The notes: generated by a model from the sequence alone, not told the origin. A stretch of DNA of 12,972 bases from Spartobacteria bacterium (GCA_021324035.1 JAJPJU010000130.1:1-12972); one strand, 5' to 3'; positions 1 to 6,349 are shown, counted from the stretch's first letter. Numbers and translations are program-made.

Positions 1-1311
1 ACGATTGAGGAGCTGTTCGCCGCGCTCAAGAAACCGAGAAAGGTCATGATCATGATCAAAGCCGGAAAGCCGGTCGATCAGGTGATTGGCGAACTTCTGC
101 CGTTTTTGGAAAAAGGCGACGTCGTGATCGACGGCGGCAATTCCCTTTTCACCGATACCCAGCGTCGCTGCAAAGATTTGGAAGGACGCGGGATTCATTA
201 CGTCGGCTGCGGAGTATCGGGCGGAGAGGAAGGCGCCCTCAAAGGTCCGTCGCTCATGCCAGGAGGATCGCGTGAATCATGGGACATGATCGCCCCGATT
301 TTTCGCAAAATCGCCGCCCAGGTGGATGGCGAGCCGTGTTGCCGTTACATGGGGCCCGATGGCGCGGGCCACTACGTGAAGATGGTTCACAACGGCATCG
401 AGTACGGAGACATGCAGCTGATCTGCGAAGCGTATGCGATTCTGAAAAACATTGTCGGCATGAGCAACGACGAGCTCGCTGACACCTTTACCGAATGGAA
501 CAAAAGCGAGCTCGACAGCTATTTGATCGACATAACGTCGCAAATTTTCCGCAAGAAAGATCCCGACACCGGGAAAGCCCTGGTCGACGTGATTCTGGAC
601 AAAGCCGGGCAGAAAGGGACCGGCATCTGGACGTTGCAGTCAGCCATTGCGCAATCTGTTGTTATTTCAACAATCAACGCTGCGGTCGAAGCGCGGGTGA
701 TCTCCGCGCGCAAAGACGAACGGGTTGCGGCGTCAAAAATTTTGCCGCAGCCGAAGCCGAAAAAATACACCGGGGACCGCAAGCAACTAACGGACGCTGT
801 TCGTCACGCACTTTATGCATCGAAGATTGTTTCCTACGCGCAAGGAATGGAGCTCCTCGGCGCAGCCAGCAAACAATACAATTGGGACCTGAATTTCGGC
901 GACATCGCCACCATCTGGCGTGGCGGCTGCATTATTCGCGCAAAATTTTTGAACCGCATCGTTGAGGCATACCAGCGGGATCGCAATCTTCACAACCTGC
1001 TGCTCGATTCTTACTTCACGGACATCATTAAGAATACCCAGGAAAACTGGCGAATTGCGGTTGCGGCCGGCATTGAGTACGGCGTCGCATCACCGGCGTT
1101 CAGCGCATCGCTTGCTTATTTCGACAGTTATCGTTCAGCGCGACTGCCGTCGAACCTGTTGCAAGCTCAGCGCGACTTTTTCGGCGCGCACACTTACGAG
1201 CGGGTCGACAAGCCCGGCGTGTTTCATACCGAATGGATCGAGTCCGATCATGAAACGACCGAAAAGACCGCGTCGCCGAAAGAAGGACCCAAACGGCACA
1301 CCGGAGAATAA
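1..1311 (+). CDS. gnd: 6-phosphogluconate dehydrogenase, decarboxylating (5' end outside window)
   Basis: This enzyme oxidises and decarboxylates 6-phosphogluconate to ribulose 5-phosphate with NADP(+) in the cytosolic oxidative pentose phosphate pathway. The frame is open from base 1, so the first ATG (46) is internal; by comparison with E. coli Gnd about 55-60 N-terminal residues, including the Rossmann glycine motif, are missing. Visible are the KAG segment ending the coenzyme domain, IDGGN (about 130-145), GVSGGEEGALKGPS (about 211-252), and HYVKMVHNGIEYGDMQ with the catalytic Lys (379-381) and Glu (400-402). The C-terminal substrate segment ends in AQRDFFGAHTYERVDK and FHTEW. The stop is TAA at 1309-1311. 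About 20 charged residues follow the usual family end (SDHETTEK...RHTGE), a modest tail of unknown role. It converges with dnaE2 and has no obvious link to the repair genes. Confidence 0.97.
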   Translation, partial: TIEELFAALKKPRKVMIMIKAGKPVDQVIGELLPFLEKGDVVIDGGNSLFTDTQRRCKDLEGRGIHYVGCGVSGGEEGALKGPSLMPGGSRESWDMIAPIFRKIAAQVDGEPCCRYMGPDGAGHYVKMVHNGIEYGDMQLICEAYAILKNIVGMSNDELADTFTEWNKSELDSYLIDITSQIFRKKDPDTGKALVDVILDKAGQKGTGIWTLQSAIAQSVVISTINAAVEARVISARKDERVAASKILPQPKPKKYTGDRKQLTDAVRHALYASKIVSYAQGMELLGAASKQYNWDLNFGDIATIWRGGCIIRAKFLNRIVEAYQRDRNLHNLLLDSYFTDIIKNTQENWRIAVAAGIEYGVASPAFSASLAYFDSYRSARLPSNLLQAQRDFFGAHTYERVDKPGVFHTEWIESDHETTEKTASPKEGPKRHTGE

Positions 1312-1355
1312 TTATTTGTGTCTGCCGTCTGACTGCAAATCGTCAGAAATCGCGA

Positions 1356-1411
1356 TTGTAGGGCGTTTCTGTGAAACGCCATCCCCGCCGTCTGACACAG
1401 ACGGCCTACAA
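1356..1411. repeat. 56-bp palindromic element between convergent gnd and dnaE2
   Basis: The outer arms TTGTAGG (1356-1362) and CCTACAA (1405-1411) are a perfect 7-bp inverted repeat. Two tight hairpins lie inside: GGCGTTTC/GAAACGCC with loop TGT (1362-1380) and GCCGTCTG/CAGACGGC with loop ACA (1387-1405). The whole folds as a three-way junction on either strand. It ends one base before the dnaE2 stop codon, and a 10-bp direct copy of GCCGTCTGAC lies at 1324-1333. The position between two convergent stops suggests that it also serves as a two-way transcription barrier, but no U-tract is present, so that role is inferred. It looks like a dispersed REP-type element. Confidence 0.75.
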
Positions 1412-1412
1412 A

Positions 1413-4400
1413 TTACCTGAAGTCGTGGGACTCGCTGCCGATGAATTGATCGTGCGCCAACGGTTTGATTTCGCGGGTCTTGATTAACACGGTGTTTTCC
1501 GAATTCTGGACTTCGCCTTCGATCACCAGAAAATCTTCTTCAGTAATCAACAGCCGGTAACGCTCGAATAAATCCGGATCCACAATTGCGTTCGAAACGC
1601 CGGTTTCGTCTTCCAAGCTGACGAAGACAAAGCCTTTGGCAGTGCCGGGACGCTGGCGACAGATCACATTCCCGGCGATTTGAATCGTTGAACCGTGCTT
1701 CGCCTGGGGCAAATCGCTCGCCCGCCAGATATTCGGGAAACGATCGCGCAACAATTTCATTGGATGCGGACCGGCGGTTAAATTCATTGTCCGATAATCG
1801 GACGTAACGCGTTCTTGCACGGTCATGGGGAGGAGCGGCGATTCGCGATTTGTCTGGGTAGCGCACGCGTCTCGCGTGCTGGCGATCGCGTCCTCGCGAT
1901 CGCGAACTTTTCGGGAAGATTGTTCCGGCGAGACGCATGCGCTACCCAGAAGATCATCAAAGAGCGGCTCCTCCACTTTCCACATCGCGGCGCGCCGATG
2001 TTTCGCGAAATCATTGAGCGCACCCAATTCCGCCAGCGTTCGCAACTCTTCTTTGGAAAGGACAATTCGACGTTTAAAATCCTCAAGCGATTTGAATTGT
2101 CGCTCATTCCGTTCGCGCTCGATTCGTTCGCCGTGTTTCTGTCGAAGTCCATTCACCACGCAAAATCCGAGTCGAAACGTATTGTCGTCCAGGACGGTGC
2201 AGCGCCAGTCCGATCGTTTCACACAAACCGGCTTGATTTTTACACCGTGGCGCTGGGCGTCTTTGACAATCGTCGCCGGCGTATAAAAACCCATTGGCTG
2301 ATTGTTGATCAGGCTCGCGTAAAACTCCGGCGCGCGGTGCACTTTCAAATACGCGCTGGCATATGCGAGAATCGCGAAACTGATTGCGTGCGACTCCGGA
2401 AATCCATAAAGCGCGAACGACGTAATTGCCTGCAGGATTTTGTCGATTTTCTCCGGCGCAATGTTTTTACGCTGCATCGCGGACCGAAGTTTCACGCTCA
2501 CCTTTTTCATGCGCTCCTCCGAGCGATGAAAACTTAGCGCCCGCCGCAGCTCTTCCGCTTCATCGCCCGAAAAATCAGCCATGATCATCGCGATCTTGAG
2601 CATTTGCTCCTGGAACAACGGGACACCGAGCGTGCGTTCGAGCACCGGTTTTAATCGCTCGTCAAAATAGGTGACTTCTTCCCGGCCGGCCCGCCGGTTC
2701 AAATAGGGATGCACCATGTCGCCCTGGATCGGACCGGGACGAATAATCGCCACCTCGATCACCACATCATAAAAGCACTTTGGCTTCATCCGCGGCAACG
2801 TCGCCATTTGAGCGCGACTCTCGATTTGAAACACGCCGATGGTGTCCGCGTGTTGCATGATCTCGAATGTTTGCTCGTCGTCTTTCGGAATGTGCGCAAG
2901 ATCGAGCGGGCGGCCGCGCTCCCGGCAAAGTTCGAGCGCGTCCTGCATTACCGACATCATTCCCAGGCCTAACAAGTCGACTTTTACGATCCCAAGATCT
3001 TCGCAATCATCCTTGTCCCATTGGGCCACCACCCGCCCTGGCATCGATGCGTTCTCCAGCGGAACGAACGAGCTCAATTTATTCTGGCAAATAATCATCC
3101 CGCCGGAGTGCTGGCCGAGATGGCGCGGCAATCCGTAAATGGCCTGATACAAACGAACGAACGCCGGCATTCGCGGATGATTTTTCGGCAAACCCGATTG
3201 CTCGATCTGCGATTCGAGGTCCAGGGTGTGTGGAAAATCGCCGTTCGCGAACAAATGCGAAAAGCGGTCCAGGATGCTCGGCGAAAAATTGAGCGCTTTG
3301 CCGATTTCGCGCGCTGCGCTCCGCCCCCGATAACTGATCACGTTCGCGGTCATGGCGGCGCCGTGCTTCCCGTAACGGCGATAAATTTCCTGGATCACCG
3401 ATTCACGGCGATCGCCGCTTGGAAGATCGAGATCGATATCGGGCCAGCCTTTCCGGCTTTCGTTCAGGAATCGTTCGAACACAAGATTGTTGCTGACCGG
3501 ATCAACCGGGGTGATTCCGAGACAATAACAAACCGCACTGTTCGCCGCGCTGCCCCGGCCCTGAACCATGATGTTGTGCTCGCGACAAAAGTTTATGATG
3601 TCCCAAACGATCAAAAAATATCCGGGGAACCCGAGCTTGATGATGAGGGCAAGCTCTTCCTCGATTTGCCGGCGCACTTTGGCGCTGACTGCTGCATAAC
3701 GCTGTTGCGCCCCGAACCAGACGATCGTTCGCAAAAATGAGTCCATGCTGTGTCCGGCCGGAACCGGATAGGATGGAAATTCGTATCCGATGTTCTCGAG
3801 TGAAAACATCAGTCGCTCGGCCAGCCGCGACGTGTTGTCGATCGCTTCCGGCAAGTCGCGAAAAATCTCCCGCATTTCGCGATCGCTCTTGAGATGGCGT
3901 TCGGAATTTTGAGTGAGCAGTTTCCCGGCAATGTCGAGATGGGTGTGCTCGCGAATGCAGGTAAATACATCAACCACTTCGCGGCCGTATGGTTTTGCAT
4001 ACTGCGCACCGTTGGTTGCGAGCAGCGGCAATCCTGCCGCCTGCGCCAGATCAATCAGTTGTTGATTGATCCGCTCTTCGCCGCGAACAAAATGGCGCTG
4101 AATCTCGACGAACACATTTTCGCGCCCGAATGCGTTGATTAGGAGTTGTGCGCAATCCGCGAAGTTCCGGGGAGCGCACGCGTCTCGCGTGCTGGCGATC
4201 GTGTCCTCACGATCGCGAACTTTTCCAAAAGATTGTTTCGGCGAGACGCCGAAACCAACGTCCGAGACGGACGCGCTACCCAGAAAACAAACCAATCCTT
4301 CCGAAAATTGCGGCAACTCATCCCATTTGATTTCGCATTTCCCTTTTTCGCTACGCAAATGCGCCTGAGTCAGCAGCTCGCACAGATTTTTGTAGCCGGT

Positions 4401-4646
4401 CCGATTTTCCACCAGAACCGGCAACACTCCCCCGCCTTCCATCGACAACTCCGCGCCCACGATCGGCCGGACGGCGTGCTCGCGTGCTGCGACGGAAAAA
4501 CGTTGTGCGCCATAAACGCCGTCGCGATCGCACAACGCGATCGCCGGCATTTCCAGTTCGGCAGCGACTTCAGCCAGTTGCTCTGGAAAAGATCCGCCAC
4601 GCAAAAAGCTGAACGCGCTGCAGGCATGAAGTTCAACGAACTTCAT
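1413..4646 (-). CDS. dnaE2: Error-prone DNA polymerase III alpha subunit, DnaE2/ImuC type
   Basis: This C-family polymerase performs damage-induced translesion synthesis with ImuB. The 1077-residue protein starts with the DnaE2-type PHP domain (ELHACSAFSFLRGGS, residues 5-19). The polymerase core carries the catalytic aspartates D405 and D407 in PDIDLDLP and D557 in VKVDLLGLG. FGYFLIVWDI-like (PGYFLIVWDI, 341-350), QGRGSAANS (362-370) and GVFQIESRAQ are also family hallmarks. A helix-hairpin-helix region (about 800-880) and an OB fold (about 985-1060) follow. Start ATG 4646 is supported because homology begins at once and an in-frame stop lies upstream with no other good start; no Shine-Dalgarno is visible. 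Residues 122-160 and 900-931 are encoded by two palindromic repeats, explaining part of the length. It lies 160 bp downstream of imuB and is probably co-transcribed under the LexA operator. Confidence 0.97.
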   Translation of the reverse strand: MKFVELHACSAFSFLRGGSFPEQLAEVAAELEMPAIALCDRDGVYGAQRFSVAAREHAVRPIVGAELSMEGGGVLPVLVENRTGYKNLCELLTQAHLRSEKGKCEIKWDELPQFSEGLVCFLGSASVSDVGFGVSPKQSFGKVRDREDTIASTRDACAPRNFADCAQLLINAFGRENVFVEIQRHFVRGEERINQQLIDLAQAAGLPLLATNGAQYAKPYGREVVDVFTCIREHTHLDIAGKLLTQNSERHLKSDREMREIFRDLPEAIDNTSRLAERLMFSLENIGYEFPSYPVPAGHSMDSFLRTIVWFGAQQRYAAVSAKVRRQIEEELALIIKLGFPGYFLIVWDIINFCREHNIMVQGRGSAANSAVCYCLGITPVDPVSNNLVFERFLNESRKGWPDIDLDLPSGDRRESVIQEIYRRYGKHGAAMTANVISYRGRSAAREIGKALNFSPSILDRFSHLFANGDFPHTLDLESQIEQSGLPKNHPRMPAFVRLYQAIYGLPRHLGQHSGGMIICQNKLSSFVPLENASMPGRVVAQWDKDDCEDLGIVKVDLLGLGMMSVMQDALELCRERGRPLDLAHIPKDDEQTFEIMQHADTIGVFQIESRAQMATLPRMKPKCFYDVVIEVAIIRPGPIQGDMVHPYLNRRAGREEVTYFDERLKPVLERTLGVPLFQEQMLKIAMIMADFSGDEAEELRRALSFHRSEERMKKVSVKLRSAMQRKNIAPEKIDKILQAITSFALYGFPESHAISFAILAYASAYLKVHRAPEFYASLINNQPMGFYTPATIVKDAQRHGVKIKPVCVKRSDWRCTVLDDNTFRLGFCVVNGLRQKHGERIERERNERQFKSLEDFKRRIVLSKEELRTLAELGALNDFAKHRRAAMWKVEEPLFDDLLGSACVSPEQSSRKVRDREDAIASTRDACATQTNRESPLLPMTVQERVTSDYRTMNLTAGPHPMKLLRDRFPNIWRASDLPQAKHGSTIQIAGNVICRQRPGTAKGFVFVSLEDETGVSNAIVDPDLFERYRLLITEEDFLVIEGEVQNSENTVLIKTREIKPLAHDQFIGSESHDFR
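1854..1949. repeat. Palindromic repeat copy A, in frame within dnaE2 (32 codons)
   Basis: This 96-bp element has 21-bp terminal inverted repeats (1854-1874 and 1929-1949) that differ at one base. Inside are two perfect hairpins: GCACGCG/CGCGTGC with loop TCT (1863-1879) and GCGATCGCG/CGCGATCGC with loop TCCT (1882-1903). On the minus strand it encodes DnaE2 residues 900-931, from Leu-Gly-Ser-Ala-Cys to Cys-Ala-Thr-Gln. That is the linker between the helix-hairpin-helix region and the segment before the OB fold, which varies in length among DnaE2 proteins. Its length is a multiple of three, so the frame is kept. Four of the six frames have no stop; the other two have only a TAG at the edge. 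Confidence 0.9.
4167..4283. repeat. Palindromic repeat copy B, in frame within dnaE2 (39 codons)
   Basis: This 117-bp relative of the element at 1854-1949 has the same orientation and the same coding frame. The shared 76-bp core (4174-4249) differs from copy A at six positions. The first hairpin, GCACGCG/CGCGTGC, is intact (4176-4192). The second stem is GCGATCGTG/CACGATCGC (4195-4203 and 4208-4216), where a C-G pair of copy A is replaced by T-A. The right end has an additional 21 bp bounded by repeated GAGACG and holds a small CGTCCG/CGGACG hairpin. It encodes DnaE2 residues 122-160, between the EGLVCF segment and the rest of the PHP domain, so it is likely an added surface loop. Confidence 0.9.
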
Positions 4647-4648
4647 GC

Positions 4649-4680
4649 GTTGAGGAGTTGAGTTGTTGAGAAGTTGAGGC
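4649..4680. repeat. 8-bp tandem repeat (GTTGAGNN)x4 just upstream of dnaE2 ATG
   Basis: Four exact GTTGAG hexamers occur at 8-bp steps (4649, 4657, 4665, 4673), with a weaker fifth at 4681. On the dnaE2 coding strand they read CTCAAC and end two bases before the start codon. They occupy the place where a ribosome-binding site would be, and none is visible there. The array could affect translation initiation or coupling, but that is inference. Confidence 0.8.
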
Positions 4681-4735
4681 GTTTGAAAAATTTCAGTCTT
4701 CTCGTCTTCATCTCGTCACATGCCTGCCAAGTCGT

Positions 4736-4752
4736 AGCCTTTTGCGAAGGCT
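4736..4752. repeat. Short hairpin in the imuB-dnaE2 spacer, REP-like
   Basis: AGCCTT (4736-4741) pairs with AAGGCT (4747-4752) around a 5-base loop. The surrounding bases (about 4721-4757, CTGCCAAGTCGTAGCC...GGCTGGTC) resemble dispersed REP-type sequences that I associate with this phylum. It sits between two 8-bp tandem arrays. No poly-U run follows on the minus-strand transcript, so it is not called a terminator. Confidence 0.5.
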
Positions 4753-4760
4753 GGTCACTT

Positions 4761-4800
4761 CTTTAAATCGCTAAATCACTAACTCGTTAAATCGTTAAAT
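4761..4800. repeat. 8-bp degenerate tandem repeat (CGTTAAAT-like)x5 after imuB
   Basis: Five consecutive octamers are CTTTAAAT, CGCTAAAT, CACTAACT, CGTTAAAT and CGTTAAAT. The array ends six bases before the imuB stop codon (4807-4809), so it lies just 3' of that gene. It is AT-rich against a GC-rich background. No gene is seen in the 160-bp spacer 4647-4806, which consists almost entirely of this array, the hairpin at 4736-4752 and the array at 4649-4680. Confidence 0.75.
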
Positions 4801-4806
4801 AACTCG

Positions 4807-5883
4807 TCAGTCATAGATTCCATCGATCGCCCATTTCTCATCCATTTCATGCGCGCGCACGACGTCGCCGTTTTCAATCTGTATATCCCACTCGGCGCGG
4901 GCCCACGCTTTTTCGTTCCACCAATTTCCGGAAAGCAAAAATGGTCCGATTTGATTAAGAATTTGTCCGCTGACCTTGTCGCTTTGCAGATAATGATGAT
5001 CTGAAACAAACACGCTTGTATTCGCGGGCGGCCGAAACCTGCGCAGGGCCGGTCGCAGGGAGGGGCTATTGCCCTCCATCCCCCGCTCTTTTGTGGTAGA
5101 GGCGGCCGTGTCGGCCGCATTCCACTCAAAATTCTCCATTCGAAACGCGTCCGGCCGATGCGTTTCTTCAAGAACCGGCGTGCCCACGCGATCGTTCCCG
5201 ACCAGCGCGGCCAGCCGCGCGAGTGTTTCATAAAGTTGGTGCGGATTTCGGAGCGCGGTCGCGAATAATCCGAATTGTTGCGACGCCGGCCGGCTCGGTT
5301 CCGCGCGAAGCGCAACGGCGACAATCGGATGTTCCGATTTGAAATTTTCGAGATGGGTCTGAAGTATTCGAAACAGCAGATCGACATCGTTGGTCGGCTG
5401 CGGAATTTTGAAAGTGCGAGCCGCACTGGCATTTGTCGCTGTCGCGACAGACTCATCGTGGCATGAATTCGCGAAGACGATGGTGAGCGTCAGTTCGCGC
5501 GCGACGAGATAAATGCTGCTTAAACGAAGAGCGAGTTGTTCGAGGAACCGGCGAAGAATGAACAGCAATGGCTCCGCAGTTTCGATCTCGTGATCGAACT
5601 CAAAACTTTCGTCGAACGATTCCGGGGGCTGAACAAATTTCAGTAACCGGGTGGCAGTCCCATTGGCGCGTTCCCAAAGTCGAACCGCTTCCGCACCGAG
5701 TCGATTCCGCAGATCCTCTTTATCCAGAGCCGCCAGTTGCCCAAGGGTATGAATTCCCCAATTGTGCAAAATTACGAGGAGGTCGGCATTTTGCAGCTCG
5801 GTGCAGGGAGCAAGGGGCATGGCGTTGCCGGAAACTCTATTTATCTCCGAGCTCCCCGCCCCCTGCTCCTTGCTTCTTGCCAT
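4807..5883 (-). CDS. imuB: ImuB-like mutasome subunit lacking the N-terminal pseudo-polymerase palm
   Basis: ImuB is a catalytically dead Y-family polymerase that joins DnaE2 to the sliding clamp in induced mutagenesis. Family proteins are roughly 450-520 residues; this one has 358 and begins just before the thumb-like helix-hairpin-helix (LLVILHNWGIHTLGQLAAL, residues 35-53). The little-finger region follows (about 85-200). QFGLF at 203-207 fits the beta-clamp consensus QxxLF, and HRPDAF (242-247) plus the C-terminal GPFLLSGNWWNEKAWAR...GIYD (313-358) match ImuB C-termini, so the 3' end is complete. The first ~28 residues have no family similarity and are encoded by a repeat-like stretch; M22 (5820) is another possible start. 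Residues about 254-276 come from another palindromic element. No N-terminal half occurs in another frame upstream, since a different gene begins there. Whether the protein works is unproven, but the intact long frame argues for expression. Confidence 0.85.
   Translation of the reverse strand: MARSKEQGAGSSEINRVSGNAMPLAPCTELQNADLLVILHNWGIHTLGQLAALDKEDLRNRLGAEAVRLWERANGTATRLLKFVQPPESFDESFEFDHEIETAEPLLFILRRFLEQLALRLSSIYLVARELTLTIVFANSCHDESVATATNASAARTFKIPQPTNDVDLLFRILQTHLENFKSEHPIVAVALRAEPSRPASQQFGLFATALRNPHQLYETLARLAALVGNDRVGTPVLEETHRPDAFRMENFEWNAADTAASTTKERGMEGNSPSLRPALRRFRPPANTSVFVSDHHYLQSDKVSGQILNQIGPFLLSGNWWNEKAWARAEWDIQIENGDVVRAHEMDEKWAIDGIYD
5059..5125. repeat. Palindromic element in frame within imuB
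   Basis: There are two hairpins. GCGGCCG/CGGCCGC with loop TGT (5102-5118) lies inside outer GTGG/CCAC arms (5093-5125). GGAGGG/CCCTCC (5059-5064 and 5072-5077) lies further along. The segment encodes about residues 254-276 of the ImuB protein, between HRPDAFRMENF and the conserved RRFRPP, where relatives usually have a short linker. It does not match the repeat family found in dnaE2, but shares the design of two adjacent hairpins and keeps the frame. The exact borders are uncertain. Confidence 0.6.
5801..5883. repeat. Inverted-repeat segment encoding the atypical N-terminus of ImuB
   Basis: The arms at 5803-5817 and 5859-5873 are inverted copies matching at 13 of 15 bases (GCAGGGAGCAAGGGG against the complement of CCCCCTGCTCCTTGC). 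The outer arm continues with runs of GCAAG/GAAGC type. In the imuB frame this gives a low-complexity N-terminus (MARSKEQGAG...) unlike the family. It lies exactly between the promoter/LexA site and the first recognisable ImuB residues, so it may mark a deletion junction. Confidence 0.55.
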
Positions 5884-5889
5884 GCCGTT

Positions 5890-5919
5890 AATTTACGGCA
5901 GGCAAGGGAGTATGTTCAA
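5890..5919 (-). promoter_or_regulatory. Putative sigma70 promoter of imuB-dnaE2
   Basis: On the minus strand, TTGAAC (5919-5914) is a good -35 and TAAATT (5895-5890) a possible -10 with an 18-bp spacer, or GTAAAT with 17 bp. The -35 lies inside the LexA box, as expected for a repressed promoter. The predicted start of transcription falls near the ATG at 5883, so translation would be leaderless there or would use the ATG at 5820. A 6-bp hairpin (5883-5888 with 5895-5900) covers the -10 region. Confidence 0.5.
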
Positions 5920-5926
5920 GTGAACA
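5913..5926. promoter_or_regulatory. LexA operator (SOS box), verrucomicrobial type
   Basis: TGTTCAAGTGAACA is a perfect palindrome and an exact match to TGTTC-N4-GAACA, the LexA motif described for Verrucomicrobia and tested in Verrucomicrobium spinosum. It lies 29 bp before the imuB ATG and overlaps the putative -35, ahead of a DnaE2 mutagenesis cassette, a classic SOS target. Site and context together make the call strong, although LexA itself is not in the window. Confidence 0.88.
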
Positions 5927-5999
5927 TTTCGAGCACCTGCGATCTGCAGTTACGGATAGGTAACAAGGAGGTAACAGGTCGCTTGTTGCAGCTTGATCG

Positions 6000-6335
6000 T
6001 TACAGCGGCGAAAGACCGCGCGCCCGCCTCTGCTGAACTATGTATGTCGTCACCTGTTTGTTTGTTCCGACCGAACCTTCCTGAGTCCAATAGGCGATGA
6101 GTTTTTTCCAGTAATCACGCCAATTCGCACTGCCCACCGGGTGTTCGACGCCACGCGCTTCAAGATCTGCTTCAAGATTTACTTTGTTGCGGAAAATGTC
6201 TGCCGGATCAGTCGACATTTGATGGAGATAGCCACCGGGGTTGTCGGTTGCGTATTCGACGGATCCATCATCGGTGCACCCCAGCACAACAGCCGCCGAA
6301 ACGGCCAAAACAATCTTCAAGGACAATTCACGCAT
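6000..6335 (-). CDS. Small putative lipoprotein, unknown function
   Basis: The 111-residue product has a short charged start (MRELSLK), a hydrophobic stretch and a lipobox ending in VLGC (Cys at about residue 20), so it is probably lipidated and exported. The mature part is hydrophilic and has no domain that I recognise. Visible features are NPGGYLHQMSTDPADIFRNK, a Trp/Tyr-rich NWRDYWKKLIAYWTQEG and a C-terminal RRARG. ATG 6335 was preferred to the upstream TTG at 6407 because it puts the signal peptide at the N-terminus; GTG at 6344 is also possible. It lies 75 bp after the beta-propeller gene and 74 bp before the LexA box, in the same direction. It probably ends an upstream transcription unit and is not part of the SOS cassette. 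Confidence 0.7.
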   Translation of the reverse strand: MRELSLKIVLAVSAAVVLGCTDDGSVEYATDNPGGYLHQMSTDPADIFRNKVNLEADLEARGVEHPVGSANWRDYWKKLIAYWTQEGSVGTNKQVTTYIVQQRRARGLSPL

Positions 6336-6349
6336 GTCACTCACGATAA

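Noticed and set aside
1815..2537. Plus-strand 240-residue frame opposite dnaE2
   Set aside because: Its openness comes partly from palindromic copy A; the sense gene is an intact polymerase with full motifs, and this frame has no recognisable family.
1854..4283. Insertion sequences or MITE remnants of a resident transposon
   Set aside because: The terminal inverted repeats look like a MITE, but no target-site duplication is clear and no transposase is present, so only a repeat call is made.
4649..4800. CRISPR array
   Set aside because: Units are 8 bp with no spacers and no cas genes; they are simple tandem repeats.
4779..5456. Minus-strand 225-residue frame overlapping imuB
   Set aside because: It overlaps the imuB frame, is rich in Arg and Ser as expected for a shifted frame, and shows no known domain.
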